64,000 nt of DNA from Virgisporangium ochraceum (lineage in GTDB: Bacteria; Actinomycetota; Actinomycetes; Mycobacteriales; Micromonosporaceae). The stretch is from contig NZ_BOPH01000010.1 of NCBI RefSeq assembly GCF_016863655.1, forward strand, positions 78,857-142,856, given 5' to 3'. Shown here one piece after another: positions 26,290-34,572 of this stretch. The notes under the pieces are model-generated. The model was not told the DNA's origin. It saw nothing but the letters and a program-made list of their open reading frames with translations, and searched no databases. Positions within the stretch are counted from its first letter, which is position 1, and each line of letters opens with the position of its first letter. The translations under genes were made by a program, and so were the position numbers.

Positions 26290-28104
26290 TTAGCCGGGTA
26301 CCCCGTTCGCCACGAACTGCCTTACGTCCCAGACCCAGCAGTCCTCGATCAGCCGCGGCGGGCCGAGGAGCTGCTGCACCGTGTTCTTCACCAGGTCGGA
26401 CCGGGGCTGGGTGACCGGCAGCACCAGCGTGGTGACCTTGTAGTCGCGGAAGTCCTTCACGGCCTGCCGCCGGTGCTCATCGGTGATCAACGCGTCGACG
26501 CCGCCCTCACCGACGTACCAGATCAGGCGCATCGTGGGCGGGTAGGCGGGGCCGAAGTTCGCCCGGCGGGTCGGATCGCCCGGCGTCGGGGCCAGGTAGT
26601 AGCCGCCGACGATGTCGAAGTCGAGGTTCGTGTCGAGCTGCCACGACATCGCGCTGAGGTACGGCACCCAGCCGGGCGGGGTCGAGAGCACCACGCCGTC
26701 CTTCGGGACCACCTCGCGCCACGCGCCGCTGGTGAAGAACACCGGCGTGGGTGGCACGTGCGGCGGCGACGTGTCCAGCGGCGTCGGCGCGATGGGCAGC
26801 AGCGCCGCGATCACGATCGACGTCCACAGGATCCGGAACCGGACCGGCTGGAACCGGTCGATCGCCAGGGCGAGCAGGACACCGATCATCGGGGTCAGCG
26901 CCAGGCCGATTCGCGTCGGTACCACCGAGTTGAACAGCGGCAGCTCGGCGATGTAGTACCAGGGTGTCTTGATCTCGGTGGCCTCGCCGCCGATCAGCAC
27001 GTACGGGCCGAGCGACAGCCACCAGAACCACACCGTGGTGATCAGCAGCGCGCGTCCGGCGGCCGACCGGACCAGCACGACCGCGACGCCCAGCAGCACG
27101 TACAGCAGGGGGACCCCGAAGAACGTGTTCTCCTCGGAGCCGCTGGAGGCCAGCTTGCTCGCGGTGGCGTGCGTGCCGCCGAGCACCGACTCGTACGAGT
27201 AGGACTTCACGGCCAGCAGGTCGGTACCCATGCCCTGCACGCCCAGCGGCAGCCCGTGGTACGCCGACGTTCCGAAGAACTGCCAGTACAACGGGTACGC
27301 CAGCACCACGCCGGCGACGGCCAGACACAGTCCGGCCGCCTTGAGCGTGGGGACCAGCAGCGCCCGCGCCTCGGACCGCCGCTGCACCGCCCACAGCGCC
27401 ACGAACACGACCATGATCAGGGCGGTGAGGAACAGGACCTCTTCGTTGATGAACGTCTGGTAGATCACCAGGCCGGCCAGGATCAGGCCGTTGCGCCGCC
27501 ACCGCTCCGGATCTTCGCGCAGCTTGATCACCCGGAGCACGATGAACGGCACCAGGAACTGGCTGACGATGTTCGGGTGGCCCTGCGCGTGCGAGATCAT
27601 TCCCGGCGCGAAGCCGCAGAACGCTCCGCCGATGATCGCGGCGGCCCGGTTCGACACTAGGTACCGGGAGAAGACGTGGTACCAGGCGTACGCGGTGCCG
27701 GCCAGCCCCGCGGTCAGCATGATCAGGAACGAGATCCACGGACCGAACAGGATGGTGACCGGCGCGAGCGGGATCGCCCAGCCCAGCGCCGAGGTGTTCG
27801 CCATGAGGTTGAGGCCGAACGGCGCGTTGATCTGCTCCGCGAAGAACGGGTTCTCGCCGTGGGTGAAGATCCGCGAGGCATGGATGAGCATCCATTGAAA
27901 AAAGATCGGGTCGTCGCGGTTCTCCCGCAGGACCCCATCTCCACGCCACAATCCATATGTGACGAAAACCGCCATCCCGAGGAACGCGGCGGCTACGATC
28001 GCATCAGGAACCCATCGACGGATACGGATGCGTCGGGGGGCTTCGGCGAGTTGCGGTGCCGGTTCGGGAGCCTCGGAGGCAAGCGGCGTCACCGTGCTGC
28101 TCAC
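26290..28104 (-). CDS. Polytopic membrane protein, glycosyltransferase-like (paralogue B)
   Basis: 604 aa, clearly homologous to the protein at 23913-25859 along its whole length (INAPFGLNLMANTSALG, FCGFAPGMISHAQGHPN, VPKDGVVLSTPPGW, CWVWDVRQF) but without the acidic repeat at its N-terminus. Same predicted topology: many membrane segments and a C-terminal soluble domain outside. The GTG start at 28104 has GGGAGG about 8 nt upstream. It is divergent from a methyltransferase / oxidoreductase pair. The substrate is unknown; a role in transferring sugars from a polyprenyl carrier is inference from topology and neighbours. Confidence 0.72.
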   Translation of the reverse strand: MSSTVTPLASEAPEPAPQLAEAPRRIRIRRWVPDAIVAAAFLGMAVFVTYGLWRGDGVLRENRDDPIFFQWMLIHASRIFTHGENPFFAEQINAPFGLNLMANTSALGWAIPLAPVTILFGPWISFLIMLTAGLAGTAYAWYHVFSRYLVSNRAAAIIGGAFCGFAPGMISHAQGHPNIVSQFLVPFIVLRVIKLREDPERWRRNGLILAGLVIYQTFINEEVLFLTALIMVVFVALWAVQRRSEARALLVPTLKAAGLCLAVAGVVLAYPLYWQFFGTSAYHGLPLGVQGMGTDLLAVKSYSYESVLGGTHATASKLASSGSEENTFFGVPLLYVLLGVAVVLVRSAAGRALLITTVWFWWLSLGPYVLIGGEATEIKTPWYYIAELPLFNSVVPTRIGLALTPMIGVLLALAIDRFQPVRFRILWTSIVIAALLPIAPTPLDTSPPHVPPTPVFFTSGAWREVVPKDGVVLSTPPGWVPYLSAMSWQLDTNLDFDIVGGYYLAPTPGDPTRRANFGPAYPPTMRLIWYVGEGGVDALITDEHRRQAVKDFRDYKVTTLVLPVTQPRSDLVKNTVQQLLGPPRLIEDCWVWDVRQFVANGVPG

Positions 28105-28220
28105 CCTTGCTGCCTCCCTGCACCGTATGCGTCGGCCAACTGAACAGGCTGGTTCGTCGCCGAGCGAGGCGACTACCCGGGGCAGTGTACGGCGCCTGAG
28201 ATGCTCCCGAAATCTCCCTT

Positions 28221-28233
28221 GGGTAGGCTACCC
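28221..28233. promoter_or_regulatory. Palindrome GGGTAG-g-CTACCC in a divergent promoter region
   Basis: A perfect 6-bp inverted repeat 24 bp upstream of the methyltransferase ATG, overlapping a possible -10 (TAGGCT). It could be an operator. It matches the iron-box consensus at only 12 of 19 positions, so no regulator is named. Confidence 0.3.
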
Positions 28234-28256
28234 GGGTTCTAGCCGTACTGATCACC

Positions 28257-29003
28257 ATGACTGACGACGGGAAACGAGCGCGGATGGCGGAGATCCTGGG
28301 CGACCAGAGGGTCCAGTCCGAGGTCCTTGAGGGCCTGTCGATGTGCGTGAACCACCGCAAGTGGTTCGCGGGCTTCGCGGTTCCCTACCTGGGCGACCAC
28401 CCGATCGAGGTAAGTGCCGGACTGGGCGACTACGCGGAAGAATGGTTCGCGCACGTACCCCGCATGACGGTGTCGGAGGTGGAACCCGACCGCCTGGTGG
28501 CGCTCAAGGAGCGGTTCGCCGGCGACTCCAACATGGACGTCCGCGAGCTGATGCTTCCCGCAGGGGAGCCGGGCGACTACAGCGCGGCGGTCTCGTACAA
28601 CGTTTTGGAACACATTGATGACGACGTGAGCGCGCTGCGGAGCATGGGCGAGCTCGTCCGCCCCGGCGGGCACGTGGTGATCGTGGTTCCGGCGTTCAAC
28701 TGGGCGATGAGCCCGGCCGACATCGCCACCGGTCACGTGCGTCGATACACGAAGAAGTCGATGCGCAAGGCGATGGAGGCCGCGGGCCTCGAGATCGTGA
28801 AGCTGCACTACGCCAACATGTTCGGGCTCTTCGGCTACGTCTTCACCACGAAGATCCTTCGCCTCATGCCGGGGCCGGGCAAGCTGGTGTTCGTGTACGA
28901 CCGCTTCGTCGCGCCGGTCAACCGGGCGCTGGAGAAGATCGCGAACCCGCCGTTCGGCCAGTCGGTCGTCGCGGTCGCGCGGGTCACCCGGAAAGACCAA
29001 TAA
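28257..29003 (+). CDS. Class I SAM-dependent methyltransferase
   Basis: 248 aa. The SAM-binding region is divergent but recognisable: PIEVSAGLGDYAEEW (motif I), an acidic residue in TVSEVEPDRLVALKERF (end of strand 2), and AAVSYNVLEHIDDDVSAL, the YNVLEHI motif of this group, followed by RPGGHVVIVVPAF. A C-terminal extension holds GYVFTTKILRLMPGPGKLV. Members near DPM1-like glycosyltransferases are common in cell-envelope glycan clusters. The ATG at 28257 has no SD and may be leaderless. The stop codon TAA is also the start of the -10-like TAAGCT box for the next gene. Confidence 0.83.
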   Translation: MTDDGKRARMAEILGDQRVQSEVLEGLSMCVNHRKWFAGFAVPYLGDHPIEVSAGLGDYAEEWFAHVPRMTVSEVEPDRLVALKERFAGDSNMDVRELMLPAGEPGDYSAAVSYNVLEHIDDDVSALRSMGELVRPGGHVVIVVPAFNWAMSPADIATGHVRRYTKKSMRKAMEAAGLEIVKLHYANMFGLFGYVFTTKILRLMPGPGKLVFVYDRFVAPVNRALEKIANPPFGQSVVAVARVTRKDQ

Positions 29004-29012
29004 GCTCGACGC

Positions 29013-29978
29013 GTGCACGCGATCGTCATCGCCGACGGCGGCGAACTCCGGTGGGCAGAGGTCGACGACCCGGTCCCCGGTCCCGGTGAGGTTCTCATCG
29101 ATGTCGTCGCCGCCGGCGTCAACCGGGCCGACCTCATGCAGGCCGCCGGAAAGTACCCACCGCCCGCCGGAGCACCGCCCTACCCGGGCCTGGAGTGCTC
29201 CGGCCGCCTCACCGGCCGCGCCGGGAAGGGCCGGAGCCTGCGCGAGCGGAGCGAGCGCCTCGAGCAGGGCGACGAGGTATGCGCCCTGCTCGCCGGTGGC
29301 GGCTACGCCGAGCGGGTGGCCGTACCCGAGGCCTGCGTGCTGCCGGTCCCCCGGGGCATCTCCCTCGAAGACGCGGGCGCGCTGCCCGAGGTGGCCTGCA
29401 CGGTCTGGTCCAACCTCCGGATGGTCGCCGGCCTCAGGGCCGGGGAGACCCTCCTGGTGCACGGGGGCGCCAGCGGCATCGGCACGTTCGCGATCCAGTA
29501 CGCGGTGGCCCTCGGCTGCGAGGTCCACGCGACCGCGCGCAGGAGCAAGCACGCCGCGATCACCGCACTGGGTGCCACCGCGATCGACTACGAGTCGGAG
29601 GACTTCGCCGAGAAGGTCGCCGCCGACGTGGTGCTCGACATCATCGGCGGCCCGTACCTCGAGCGGAACCTCCGGGCGCTGAAGACCAACGGCCGGCTGG
29701 TGATCATCGGTGCGCAGGGCGGCCGCAGGGCCGAGCTCGACCTGGGCCTCCTGCTGGCCAAGCGGGCCACCGTCGCCGCCACGACGCTGCGGGCCCGCCC
29801 GCTGGAGGAGAAGGCGGCGATCGTCGCGGGCGTCCGCGACGAGGTCTGGCCGCTCGTGGAGCAGGGCCGCATCAAGCCGGTGATCGACCGCCGCATCCCG
29901 TTCCCGCAGGCGGCCGAGGCGCACCGGGTGATGACCGAGAGCGCCCACACCGGCAAGATCCTGCTGACTACCGCTTAG
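29013..29978 (+). CDS. Zinc-independent NADPH:quinone oxidoreductase (MDR family)
   Basis: 321 aa of the quinone oxidoreductase/PIG3 group: GroES-like N-terminal domain (GVNRADLMQAAGKYPPP, YPGLECSG) and Rossmann domain with ETLLVHGGASGIGTFAIQ, DIIGGPYLERNLRAL and HTGKILLT. It reduces quinones or enals with NADPH; zinc ligands are absent. A non-family insert of about 15 residues (GRSLRERSERLEQ) lies between the first domain strands where relatives read directly from SGR to GDEV; it is encoded by a 19-nt dispersed repeat also found in purS. The GTG start has TAAGCT 6 nt upstream, so it is probably leaderless. Its 3' end overlaps the convergent glycosyltransferase by 11 nt. Confidence 0.9.
   Translation: MHAIVIADGGELRWAEVDDPVPGPGEVLIDVVAAGVNRADLMQAAGKYPPPAGAPPYPGLECSGRLTGRAGKGRSLRERSERLEQGDEVCALLAGGGYAERVAVPEACVLPVPRGISLEDAGALPEVACTVWSNLRMVAGLRAGETLLVHGGASGIGTFAIQYAVALGCEVHATARRSKHAAITALGATAIDYESEDFAEKVAADVVLDIIGGPYLERNLRALKTNGRLVIIGAQGGRRAELDLGLLLAKRATVAATTLRARPLEEKAAIVAGVRDEVWPLVEQGRIKPVIDRRIPFPQAAEAHRVMTESAHTGKILLTTA
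29240..29258. repeat. 19-nt dispersed repeat, copy in quinone oxidoreductase
   Basis: GCGCGAGCGGAGCGAGCGC is identical to the inverted copy at 44777-44795 in purS. Here it is translated in frame as part of an Arg/Glu-rich insert that normal family members lack. Confidence 0.7.
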
Positions 29979-30663
29979 GCCTGCGCACCCGCTCGCGGGC
30001 CAGGATCGCCAGCGCCTCGACGCCGTCCTTCCAGGTGATCTTCTTGCCCTCTTCCCGGGTGCGGGCCCGGTAGCTGATCGGCACCTCGTACGGGCGCACG
30101 CCGCTGCGCAGCAGCTTGCCGGTGACCTCGGCCTCCATGCCGAACCCGCGCGACTTCACGTCGAGCGACCGGTACAGCGCCAACGGCATCAGCTTGAAGC
30201 ACGTTTCCAGATCGCCGATGTAGCAGTTGAACAGCATGTTGGCGTACGTCGTGACCGCCCGGTTGCCCATCACGTACCAGAACGAGAAGGAGCTGTGCGA
30301 TCCGAACGACCGGTTGCCGTAGACGACCTCGGCCTTCCCGTCGAGCACGGGGGCGAGGAGCTTCGGGATGTCCTGCGGGTCGTACTCGAGATCGGCGTCG
30401 AGGATCACCATGTACTCACCGCGGGCCGTCTCGGCCGCCTTGCGGATCGCCGCGCCTTTGCCCTGGTTACGGGGCTGGATGACGATGGTGAGCCGGGGGT
30501 CGTCGAGCCCACGGAGGATCTCGGCGGTGGCGTCGCGACTGCCGTCGTCGACGATCACGAGCTCCACCTCGCAGGGGTACGAGACGTCAAGCGCCTGCTT
30601 GACCGCATCCGCCACCCGGGCTTCCTCGTTGTAGACCGGCATCAGGATCGACAGCTTGACCAT
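29968..30663 (-). CDS. Glycosyltransferase family 2, DPM1-like
   Basis: A 231-aa GT-A enzyme with the family landmarks: LSILMPVYNEEARV, ELVIVDDGSRDAT (nucleotide contact), GKGAAIRKA and the DxD-like DADLEYDPQD. FGMEAEVTGKLLRSG and ISYRARTREEGKKITWKDG are typical of dolichyl/polyprenyl-phosphate mannose synthases. It likely transfers a sugar from a nucleotide donor to polyprenyl phosphate at the membrane; there is no TM anchor, so it would be a soluble or peripheral enzyme. Product use by the polytopic proteins upstream is plausible inference. ATG at 30663, 18 bp from the divergent F420/PPOX gene. Confidence 0.9.
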   Translation of the reverse strand: MVKLSILMPVYNEEARVADAVKQALDVSYPCEVELVIVDDGSRDATAEILRGLDDPRLTIVIQPRNQGKGAAIRKAAETARGEYMVILDADLEYDPQDIPKLLAPVLDGKAEVVYGNRSFGSHSSFSFWYVMGNRAVTTYANMLFNCYIGDLETCFKLMPLALYRSLDVKSRGFGMEAEVTGKLLRSGVRPYEVPISYRARTREEGKKITWKDGVEALAILARERVRRPKR

Positions 30664-30681
30664 CGGCGTACTGTACCGGCC

Positions 30682-31059
30682 ATGTCTGATCTCGCGTCGC
30701 TGGCCGCCTCGCAGTACGTCTCGCTGGCCTCCTACCGGCAGGACGGCACACCGGTATCGACACCGATCTGGGTGTGCGGGTACGAATCCGGCCTCGCCGT
30801 ATGGACGGTCCGGTCGTCGTTCAAGGTCAAACGGATCGGACGCAACCCGGCGGTCACCGTGGCGCCGTGCAAGTTGCGCGGCGAGGTGACCGGACCCGCG
30901 GTGCCCGGCCGGGCCACGATCATGTCCGACGAAGAAACCGCGAAACTGCGGAAGGTGCTTGCCCGAAAGTACGGTCTGATGGGGTACCTGACCGTCTACG
31001 GAAGCCGGCTACGCCGGGGCAAGACCGGTACCGTCGGGATCCGCATTGATTTGGATTAA
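30682..31059 (+). CDS. PPOX-class (F420/FMN-binding) split-barrel protein
   Basis: A 125-aa split beta-barrel: SLASYRQDGTPVSTPIWV, the KVKRIGRNPAVTVAPC element and GEVTGPAV, which are typical of PPOX-class F420-dependent oxidoreductases such as those seen across Actinobacteria. It probably uses F420H2 or FMN to reduce a small molecule; the substrate is unknown. The ATG at 30682 has TACTGT 8 nt upstream with no SD, consistent with a leaderless start. It faces bldC across a strong terminator. Confidence 0.87.
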   Translation: MSDLASLAASQYVSLASYRQDGTPVSTPIWVCGYESGLAVWTVRSSFKVKRIGRNPAVTVAPCKLRGEVTGPAVPGRATIMSDEETAKLRKVLARKYGLMGYLTVYGSRLRRGKTGTVGIRIDLD

Positions 31060-31075
31060 TTCCAAAAGACTTCTC

Positions 31076-31128
31076 GTATACGGGAAGAGGCGCTTCCCGG
31101 AATCCCGGTAGCGCCTCTTCCCGTGTAC
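31076..31128. terminator. Long-stem bidirectional terminator
   Basis: A 19-bp stem GTATACGGGAAGAGGCGCT / AGCGCCTCTTCCCGTGTAC with one G-U pair and a 15-nt loop. It separates the convergent PPOX gene and bldC. Confidence 0.85.
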
Positions 31129-31150
31129 AGGTCTGGCTGTGCGGTTGTCG

Positions 31151-31360
31151 TCAGTCGCCCTGGCGCTGCTGCGGGATCTGGCCCTGCAGCAGGGCGCGGA
31201 CCTCGGACTCGCGGTACCGGCGGTGGCCCCCCAGCGTGCGGATCGCGCTCAGCTTTCCAGCCTTGGCCCACCGCGTGACAGTCTTCGGGTCGACCCGGAA
31301 CATCGACGCAACCTCCGCCGGTGTCAGTAAAGGTTCCGGTTCGTGCGTGCGCGATGCCAT
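31151..31360 (-). CDS. bldC: Developmental transcription factor BldC
   Basis: A 69-aa MerR-like single winged-HTH protein. The sequence LLTPAEVASMFRVDPKTVTR, then WAKAGKLSAIRTLGGHRRYRE, is nearly diagnostic of BldC, which in Streptomyces binds head-to-tail on direct repeats and delays development. Only the C-terminal tail (RALLQGQIPQQRQGD) differs noticeably. The ATG has AGGAGA 6 nt upstream. It is followed downstream by a strong terminator and preceded by a 335-bp leader and promoter region. Neighbours match the Streptomyces order (bldC, SCO4090-like, vdh). Confidence 0.96.
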   Translation of the reverse strand: MASRTHEPEPLLTPAEVASMFRVDPKTVTRWAKAGKLSAIRTLGGHRRYRESEVRALLQGQIPQQRQGD

Positions 31361-31695
31361 CGGTTCTCCTCACATGTGCTCAAGAGCGAAGGCCGGGGTC
31401 CCGCCGGCCGAACGCGCTTCTCATGGTCCGGCTAGTCCCCGATGTCCGACATTACCCGAACGGATGAAGGTGACTGTATGGATGGATGATGAATCAGACG
31501 AATTTTCCGCTTTTAAGCGTGCGAATGCCGATTTCTCACGCTGATTGTCACCCTAAGTGGTCGCCTGATCCGAACCTACTTCATCTCGACCAGCAGCAAA
31601 TCACCCATCAGATGACGGCAAATTGACCCATCCGGTCAACGTTTGGCAGCCGGAGGGACCCCTCGCCCGGATCTTGGGGAATGTGAAGGGTGCTG
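31361..31695. other. Gene-free region upstream of bldC
   Basis: 335 bp, AT-richer than its surroundings. It holds a GGCCGG/CCGGCC hairpin (about 31391-31409), an AT-rich stretch with a 26-codon frame on the plus strand (starting MKVTVWMDDESDEF) that has no SD and is not called, and a small inverted repeat TTGACC/GGTCAA (31623-31639) that may end the transcript of the gene to its right. It is most likely the long bldC promoter/leader. Confidence 0.5.
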
Positions 31696-32565
31696 CTAGT
31701 TGCACCGTTCGAGGAGCTGAATGGCGCGCCAGCGCTCCACCAGCTGCTCGTACGCCTTCGTGGCGTCGTCGCCGCGGCCCTCCGCGACGGCGGTGAGGCC
31801 GTGCGCGATCAGGCCCGGCGAGTCGTCGGCGATGAGCTGGTCGTCGGACATGAGCGCGACCAGGCCGCCGTAGTCGAGCTCCACCAGGGAGCTGTCGTGG
31901 AACTCGTCGAGCCACCGGGAGGTCTCCGCGACGGCCTGGGTGATCGGCACGTCGCCCAGCGACCGTTCGAGGATCGCGTGCGCCTCCTGGGCCCGCGCGC
32001 GGGCCTTCGAGATCGCGCAGCGGTAGCGCAGCACCCGGCGGCCCGGGCGGGTGGACAGCTCCCGGTCGGCCAGGTCGACGAACGCGAACCACCGCAGCGG
32101 CACGCCCCACGTCGACACCTGCTCGTGCAGCCGGGGCAGGCCGTGCTCGAGCACCCGGGCGCCGCTGCGCCAGTCGTCGACGACCGACTGCGCCTGACCC
32201 GCGAGCGCCGGCGGCACGAACGCGTCGGCGATGACCGGCGGCACGCCGTCGCGCGCGGTCAGCGCCGCCTCGGCGACGCGCACCCGCAGGTTCCACGGGC
32301 AGATGAGCAGCGAGTCGCCCCACTCCAGGACGTAGGCCTCGTCGGGCAGGTTGGGCAGCCGCGTCCAGCTGGCGCCCAGCGCCTCGATCACCGAGGTGCG
32401 CTGCCGGCTCGGACCCTCGAGCGGCGCCACCGCGCGACCTTCCTTGACGTACCGACGCCAGTAGACCTGCCGTTCGCGGTCGAACGCGGCGAGCGGCTCG
32501 TACACGCGGAGGTAGGCGGCAAACAGGGACGGCACCTCGCGATCGTCGCACGGATAGGGGTCCAT
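31696..32565 (-). CDS. Conserved actinobacterial protein of unknown function (SCO4090-like by position)
   Basis: About 289 aa, soluble, no signal peptide. Features: MDPYPCDDREVPSLFAAYLRVYEPLAAFDRE at the start (quoted in part), CPWNLRVRVAEAALTARDGVPP in the middle, and an acidic/hydrophobic C-terminus (QLVERWRAIQLLERCN). Position between bldC and vdh matches the conserved hypothetical SCO4090 in Streptomyces. I know of no assigned function. The frame is open to an ATG at 32622, which would add a hydrophobic 19-residue leader; the ATG at 32565 is chosen because conserved sequence begins there, but it lacks an SD. Confidence 0.75.
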   Translation of the reverse strand: MDPYPCDDREVPSLFAAYLRVYEPLAAFDRERQVYWRRYVKEGRAVAPLEGPSRQRTSVIEALGASWTRLPNLPDEAYVLEWGDSLLICPWNLRVRVAEAALTARDGVPPVIADAFVPPALAGQAQSVVDDWRSGARVLEHGLPRLHEQVSTWGVPLRWFAFVDLADRELSTRPGRRVLRYRCAISKARARAQEAHAILERSLGDVPITQAVAETSRWLDEFHDSSLVELDYGGLVALMSDDQLIADDSPGLIAHGLTAVAEGRGDDATKAYEQLVERWRAIQLLERCN

Positions 32566-32722
32566 TTGATAACACGACGCGGTTACCTCACCAGCCAACA
32601 GCACTAGGCTGAAAATCATCACCGTCGCCTCACCGGCGACAGATCAACCGCTGCCGGCCCCACACCCCGGCCGGCGAGCGGAAGTCCCACAAGGACCGGC
32701 CACCACTCACGAGGAGCAGGCA

Positions 32723-33790
32723 ATGACCGTATTCAGCGCTGAATCAGGTCACGAACAGGTCGTCTTCTGTCACGACAAGCCCACCGGACTTCGCGCGATC
32801 ATCGCGCTCTACTCCACCGCCCTCGGCCCGGGGCTCGGCGGCACGCGGTTCTACCCGTACGCGAGCGAGGCCGACGCGGTCCACGACGCTCTCGAACTGT
32901 CCCGGAGCATGGCCTACAAGAACGCCCTCGCGGGCCTCGACCACGGCGGCGGCAAGGGCGTCATCTGGGGCGACCCCGACAAGGACAAGACCGAGCCGCT
33001 CCTGCGCGCGTACGGCCGGTTCGTCCAGTCGCTGGGCGGCCGCTACTACACCGCCTGCGACGTCGGCACCTATGTGCAGGACATGGACGTCGTGTCCCGC
33101 GAGACCCGGTTCGTCACCGGGCGGTCGGAGGTCAACGGTGGCGCCGGCGACTCCTCGGTCCTTACCGCCTACGGCGTCTACCAGGGCATGCGTGCGGCGG
33201 CCGAGCACAGGTGGGGCACCACGTCGCTGCGGGGACGCGCGGTCGGCGTCGCCGGGCTCGGAAAGGTGGGCAAGCACCTCACCCGGCACCTGCTCGACGA
33301 CGGCGCCACGGTGGTCGCCACCGACGTCTCGGAGCGGGCGCTCGAGTGGGCGAGGACCCACCACCCCGAGGTGACGCTCGTGGCCGACGCGGAGGCGCTG
33401 ATCCGCGAGCCGATCGACGTGTACGCGCCCTGCGCCCTCGGCGGCGCCCTCGACGACGACACCGTTCCGGCGCTGCGCGCCGCGGTCGTGGCCGGCGCGG
33501 CGAACAACCAGCTCGCCCACCCCGGCGTCGAGAAGCTGCTCGCCGAACGGGGCGTGCTGTACGTGCCCGACTACGTCGTGAACTCCGGCGGGGTCATCCA
33601 GGTCGCCGACGAGATCCACGGCTTCAACTTCGAACGGGCCAAACTGCGCGCGTCCGGGATTTTCGAGACGACACGCCAGATTCTGCGCCTGGCCGACGCC
33701 GAGGGCGTGCCTCCGGCGGTGGCCGCCGACCGGCTCGCCGAGCGCCGGATGGCCGACGTGGGGCGGCTGCGGAGCATCCTTCTGCCGTGA
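32723..33790 (+). CDS. vdh: Valine (Glu/Leu/Phe/Val) dehydrogenase
   Basis: A 355-aa NAD-dependent amino acid dehydrogenase. Residues about 65-95 carry the catalytic region [17 protein letters not shown] (Lys in the glycine-rich loop); the Rossmann fold has [13 protein letters not shown] (about 175) and [20 protein letters not shown] and [12 protein letters not shown] complete the family pattern. It oxidatively deaminates branched-chain amino acids to 2-oxo acids, feeding acyl-CoA starters. GAGGAGC lies 6 nt before the ATG. The valine assignment follows the position equivalent to SCO4089 in Streptomyces; leucine or phenylalanine specificity cannot be excluded from sequence. Confidence 0.9.
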   Translation: MTVFSAESGHEQVVFCHDKPTGLRAIIALYSTALGPGLGGTRFYPYASEADAVHDALELSRSMAYKNALAGLDHGGGKGVIWGDPDKDKTEPLLRAYGRFVQSLGGRYYTACDVGTYVQDMDVVSRETRFVTGRSEVNGGAGDSSVLTAYGVYQGMRAAAEHRWGTTSLRGRAVGVAGLGKVGKHLTRHLLDDGATVVATDVSERALEWARTHHPEVTLVADAEALIREPIDVYAPCALGGALDDDTVPALRAAVVAGAANNQLAHPGVEKLLAERGVLYVPDYVVNSGGVIQVADEIHGFNFERAKLRASGIFETTRQILRLADAEGVPPAVAADRLAERRMADVGRLRSILLP

Positions 33791-33808
33791 CGACCGCAAC
33801 GGCGGTCG
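33791..33808 (+). terminator. Hairpin directly after vdh
   Basis: A 7-bp stem CGACCGC / GCGGTCG with an AACG loop starts at the base after the vdh stop codon. There is no U-tract. Confidence 0.5.
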
Positions 33809-33966
33809 GGTGCTTACGAGCGAACCTTCCGGGTGTGGAACGTTACCCGGAGGGCGAGATGCCGAAGTGTGCCTCCGACATGTACCGTATGAGCCACGAG
33901 AGATGCCTGACGTGAGGGGCATGCCGGTAATGGCTGCCCCGTAATTCTGTGCGAGGGGGTCGAGCC

Positions 33967-34212
33967 ATGGGGCGCGGCCGTGCGAAGGCCAAGCAGACTA
34001 GGGTGGCCAGGGAGTTGAAATACCATTCCCCCAACACCGACCTCGCCGCGTTGCAGCGCGAGCTGGCGGGTGGCAACTCCAGGTCAAGTCCGGTCGACGA
34101 CGAGTACGACGAGTTCGCCGCCGACGACGATGACGAGGGCGACGACCTAGACGACACCGGTGACTACACCGGTGACGACGACGACGGAAGCCCACCGGCC
34201 CGTCGGCGTTGA
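33967..34212 (+). CDS. DUF3073 family protein
   Basis: 81 aa with a basic N-terminus (MGRGRAKAKQTRVARELKY), the conserved HSPNTDLAALQRELAG, and a strongly acidic C-terminal half rich in Asp. This is the DUF3073 pattern, restricted to Actinobacteria, of unknown function. AGGGGG lies 7 nt before the ATG. In Streptomyces the gene also lies between vdh and purM; here a RiPP cassette is inserted on the purM side. Confidence 0.92.
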   Translation: MGRGRAKAKQTRVARELKYHSPNTDLAALQRELAGGNSRSSPVDDEYDEFAADDDDEGDDLDDTGDYTGDDDDGSPPARRR

Positions 34213-34235
34213 CTCCTCAGCGCGTAGACCTTTCA

Positions 34236-34269
34236 GACGCCTACCTCCGCAGCAGCGTGGGTAGGCGTC
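34236..34269 (+). terminator. Terminator of the DUF3073 gene
   Basis: A perfect 10-bp stem GACGCCTACC / GGTAGGCGTC with a 14-nt loop, 23 nt past the stop codon. Confidence 0.7.
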
Positions 34270-34292
34270 ACAGCGCGATGTCGACCGCGCGA

Positions 34293-34331
34293 TGTGCACA
34301 AGGGCCCGCCACGGGCCGGCCCTTGTGCACA
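34293..34331 (-). terminator. Terminator of the RiPP operon
   Basis: A perfect 14-bp stem TGTGCACAAGGGCC / GGCCCTTGTGCACA with an 11-nt loop, 46 nt past the precursor-peptide stop on the minus strand. It may work in both directions. Confidence 0.75.
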
Positions 34332-34377
34332 ACAGCGGGAACAGCAGCTTGAACAGCTGCGGGAACAGGGCGCTGGG

Positions 34378-34572
34378 TCAGCGGGGGCGGTTGTTCCAGT
34401 TGTAGAACGTCGGGATGTTTTCGAAGTGGTTCCAGGCGCACACCGCTGCGCCGTCGGACCCCTCTTCGTCCCGCGTTGTACGCGCCTGCTCGGCTTCGGC
34501 CAGCAGCGCCGCCAGGCCGTCCGCGGCCTTCCGTACGCGCTGAGTCACGGGATCAGGTTCCGTGAGAGGCAT
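34378..34572 (-). CDS. amcA: RiPP precursor peptide, AmcA-like (multiple cyclophane type)
   Basis: A 64-aa peptide: an Ala/Glu-rich helical leader (about 1-40) and a C-terminal core from Trp47 to Arg64 that carries repeated aromatic-x-Asn triplets: F50-E-N52, F56-Y-N58 and W59-N-N61, plus W47-N-H49. Radical SAM cyclophane (triceptide) enzymes join an aromatic ring carbon to the beta carbon of the third residue of such triplets, so three or four rings are predicted. The ATG overlaps the maturase 3' end by 20 nt, with GGAGGG 11 nt upstream, so the two genes form one translational unit. It closely fits the AmcA family as I remember it; no search was run. No protease or exporter is adjacent. Confidence 0.8.
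   Translation of the reverse strand: MPLTEPDPVTQRVRKAADGLAALLAEAEQARTTRDEEGSDGAAVCAWNHFENIPTFYNWNNRPR

Noticed and set aside
28218..28236. Iron box upstream of the methyltransferase
   Set aside because: Only 12 of 19 positions fit the consensus and the gene has no iron-related function.
31466..31546. 26-codon frame MKVTVWMDDESDEF... upstream of bldC
   Set aside because: No SD, lower GC than real genes here, and no conservation evidence.
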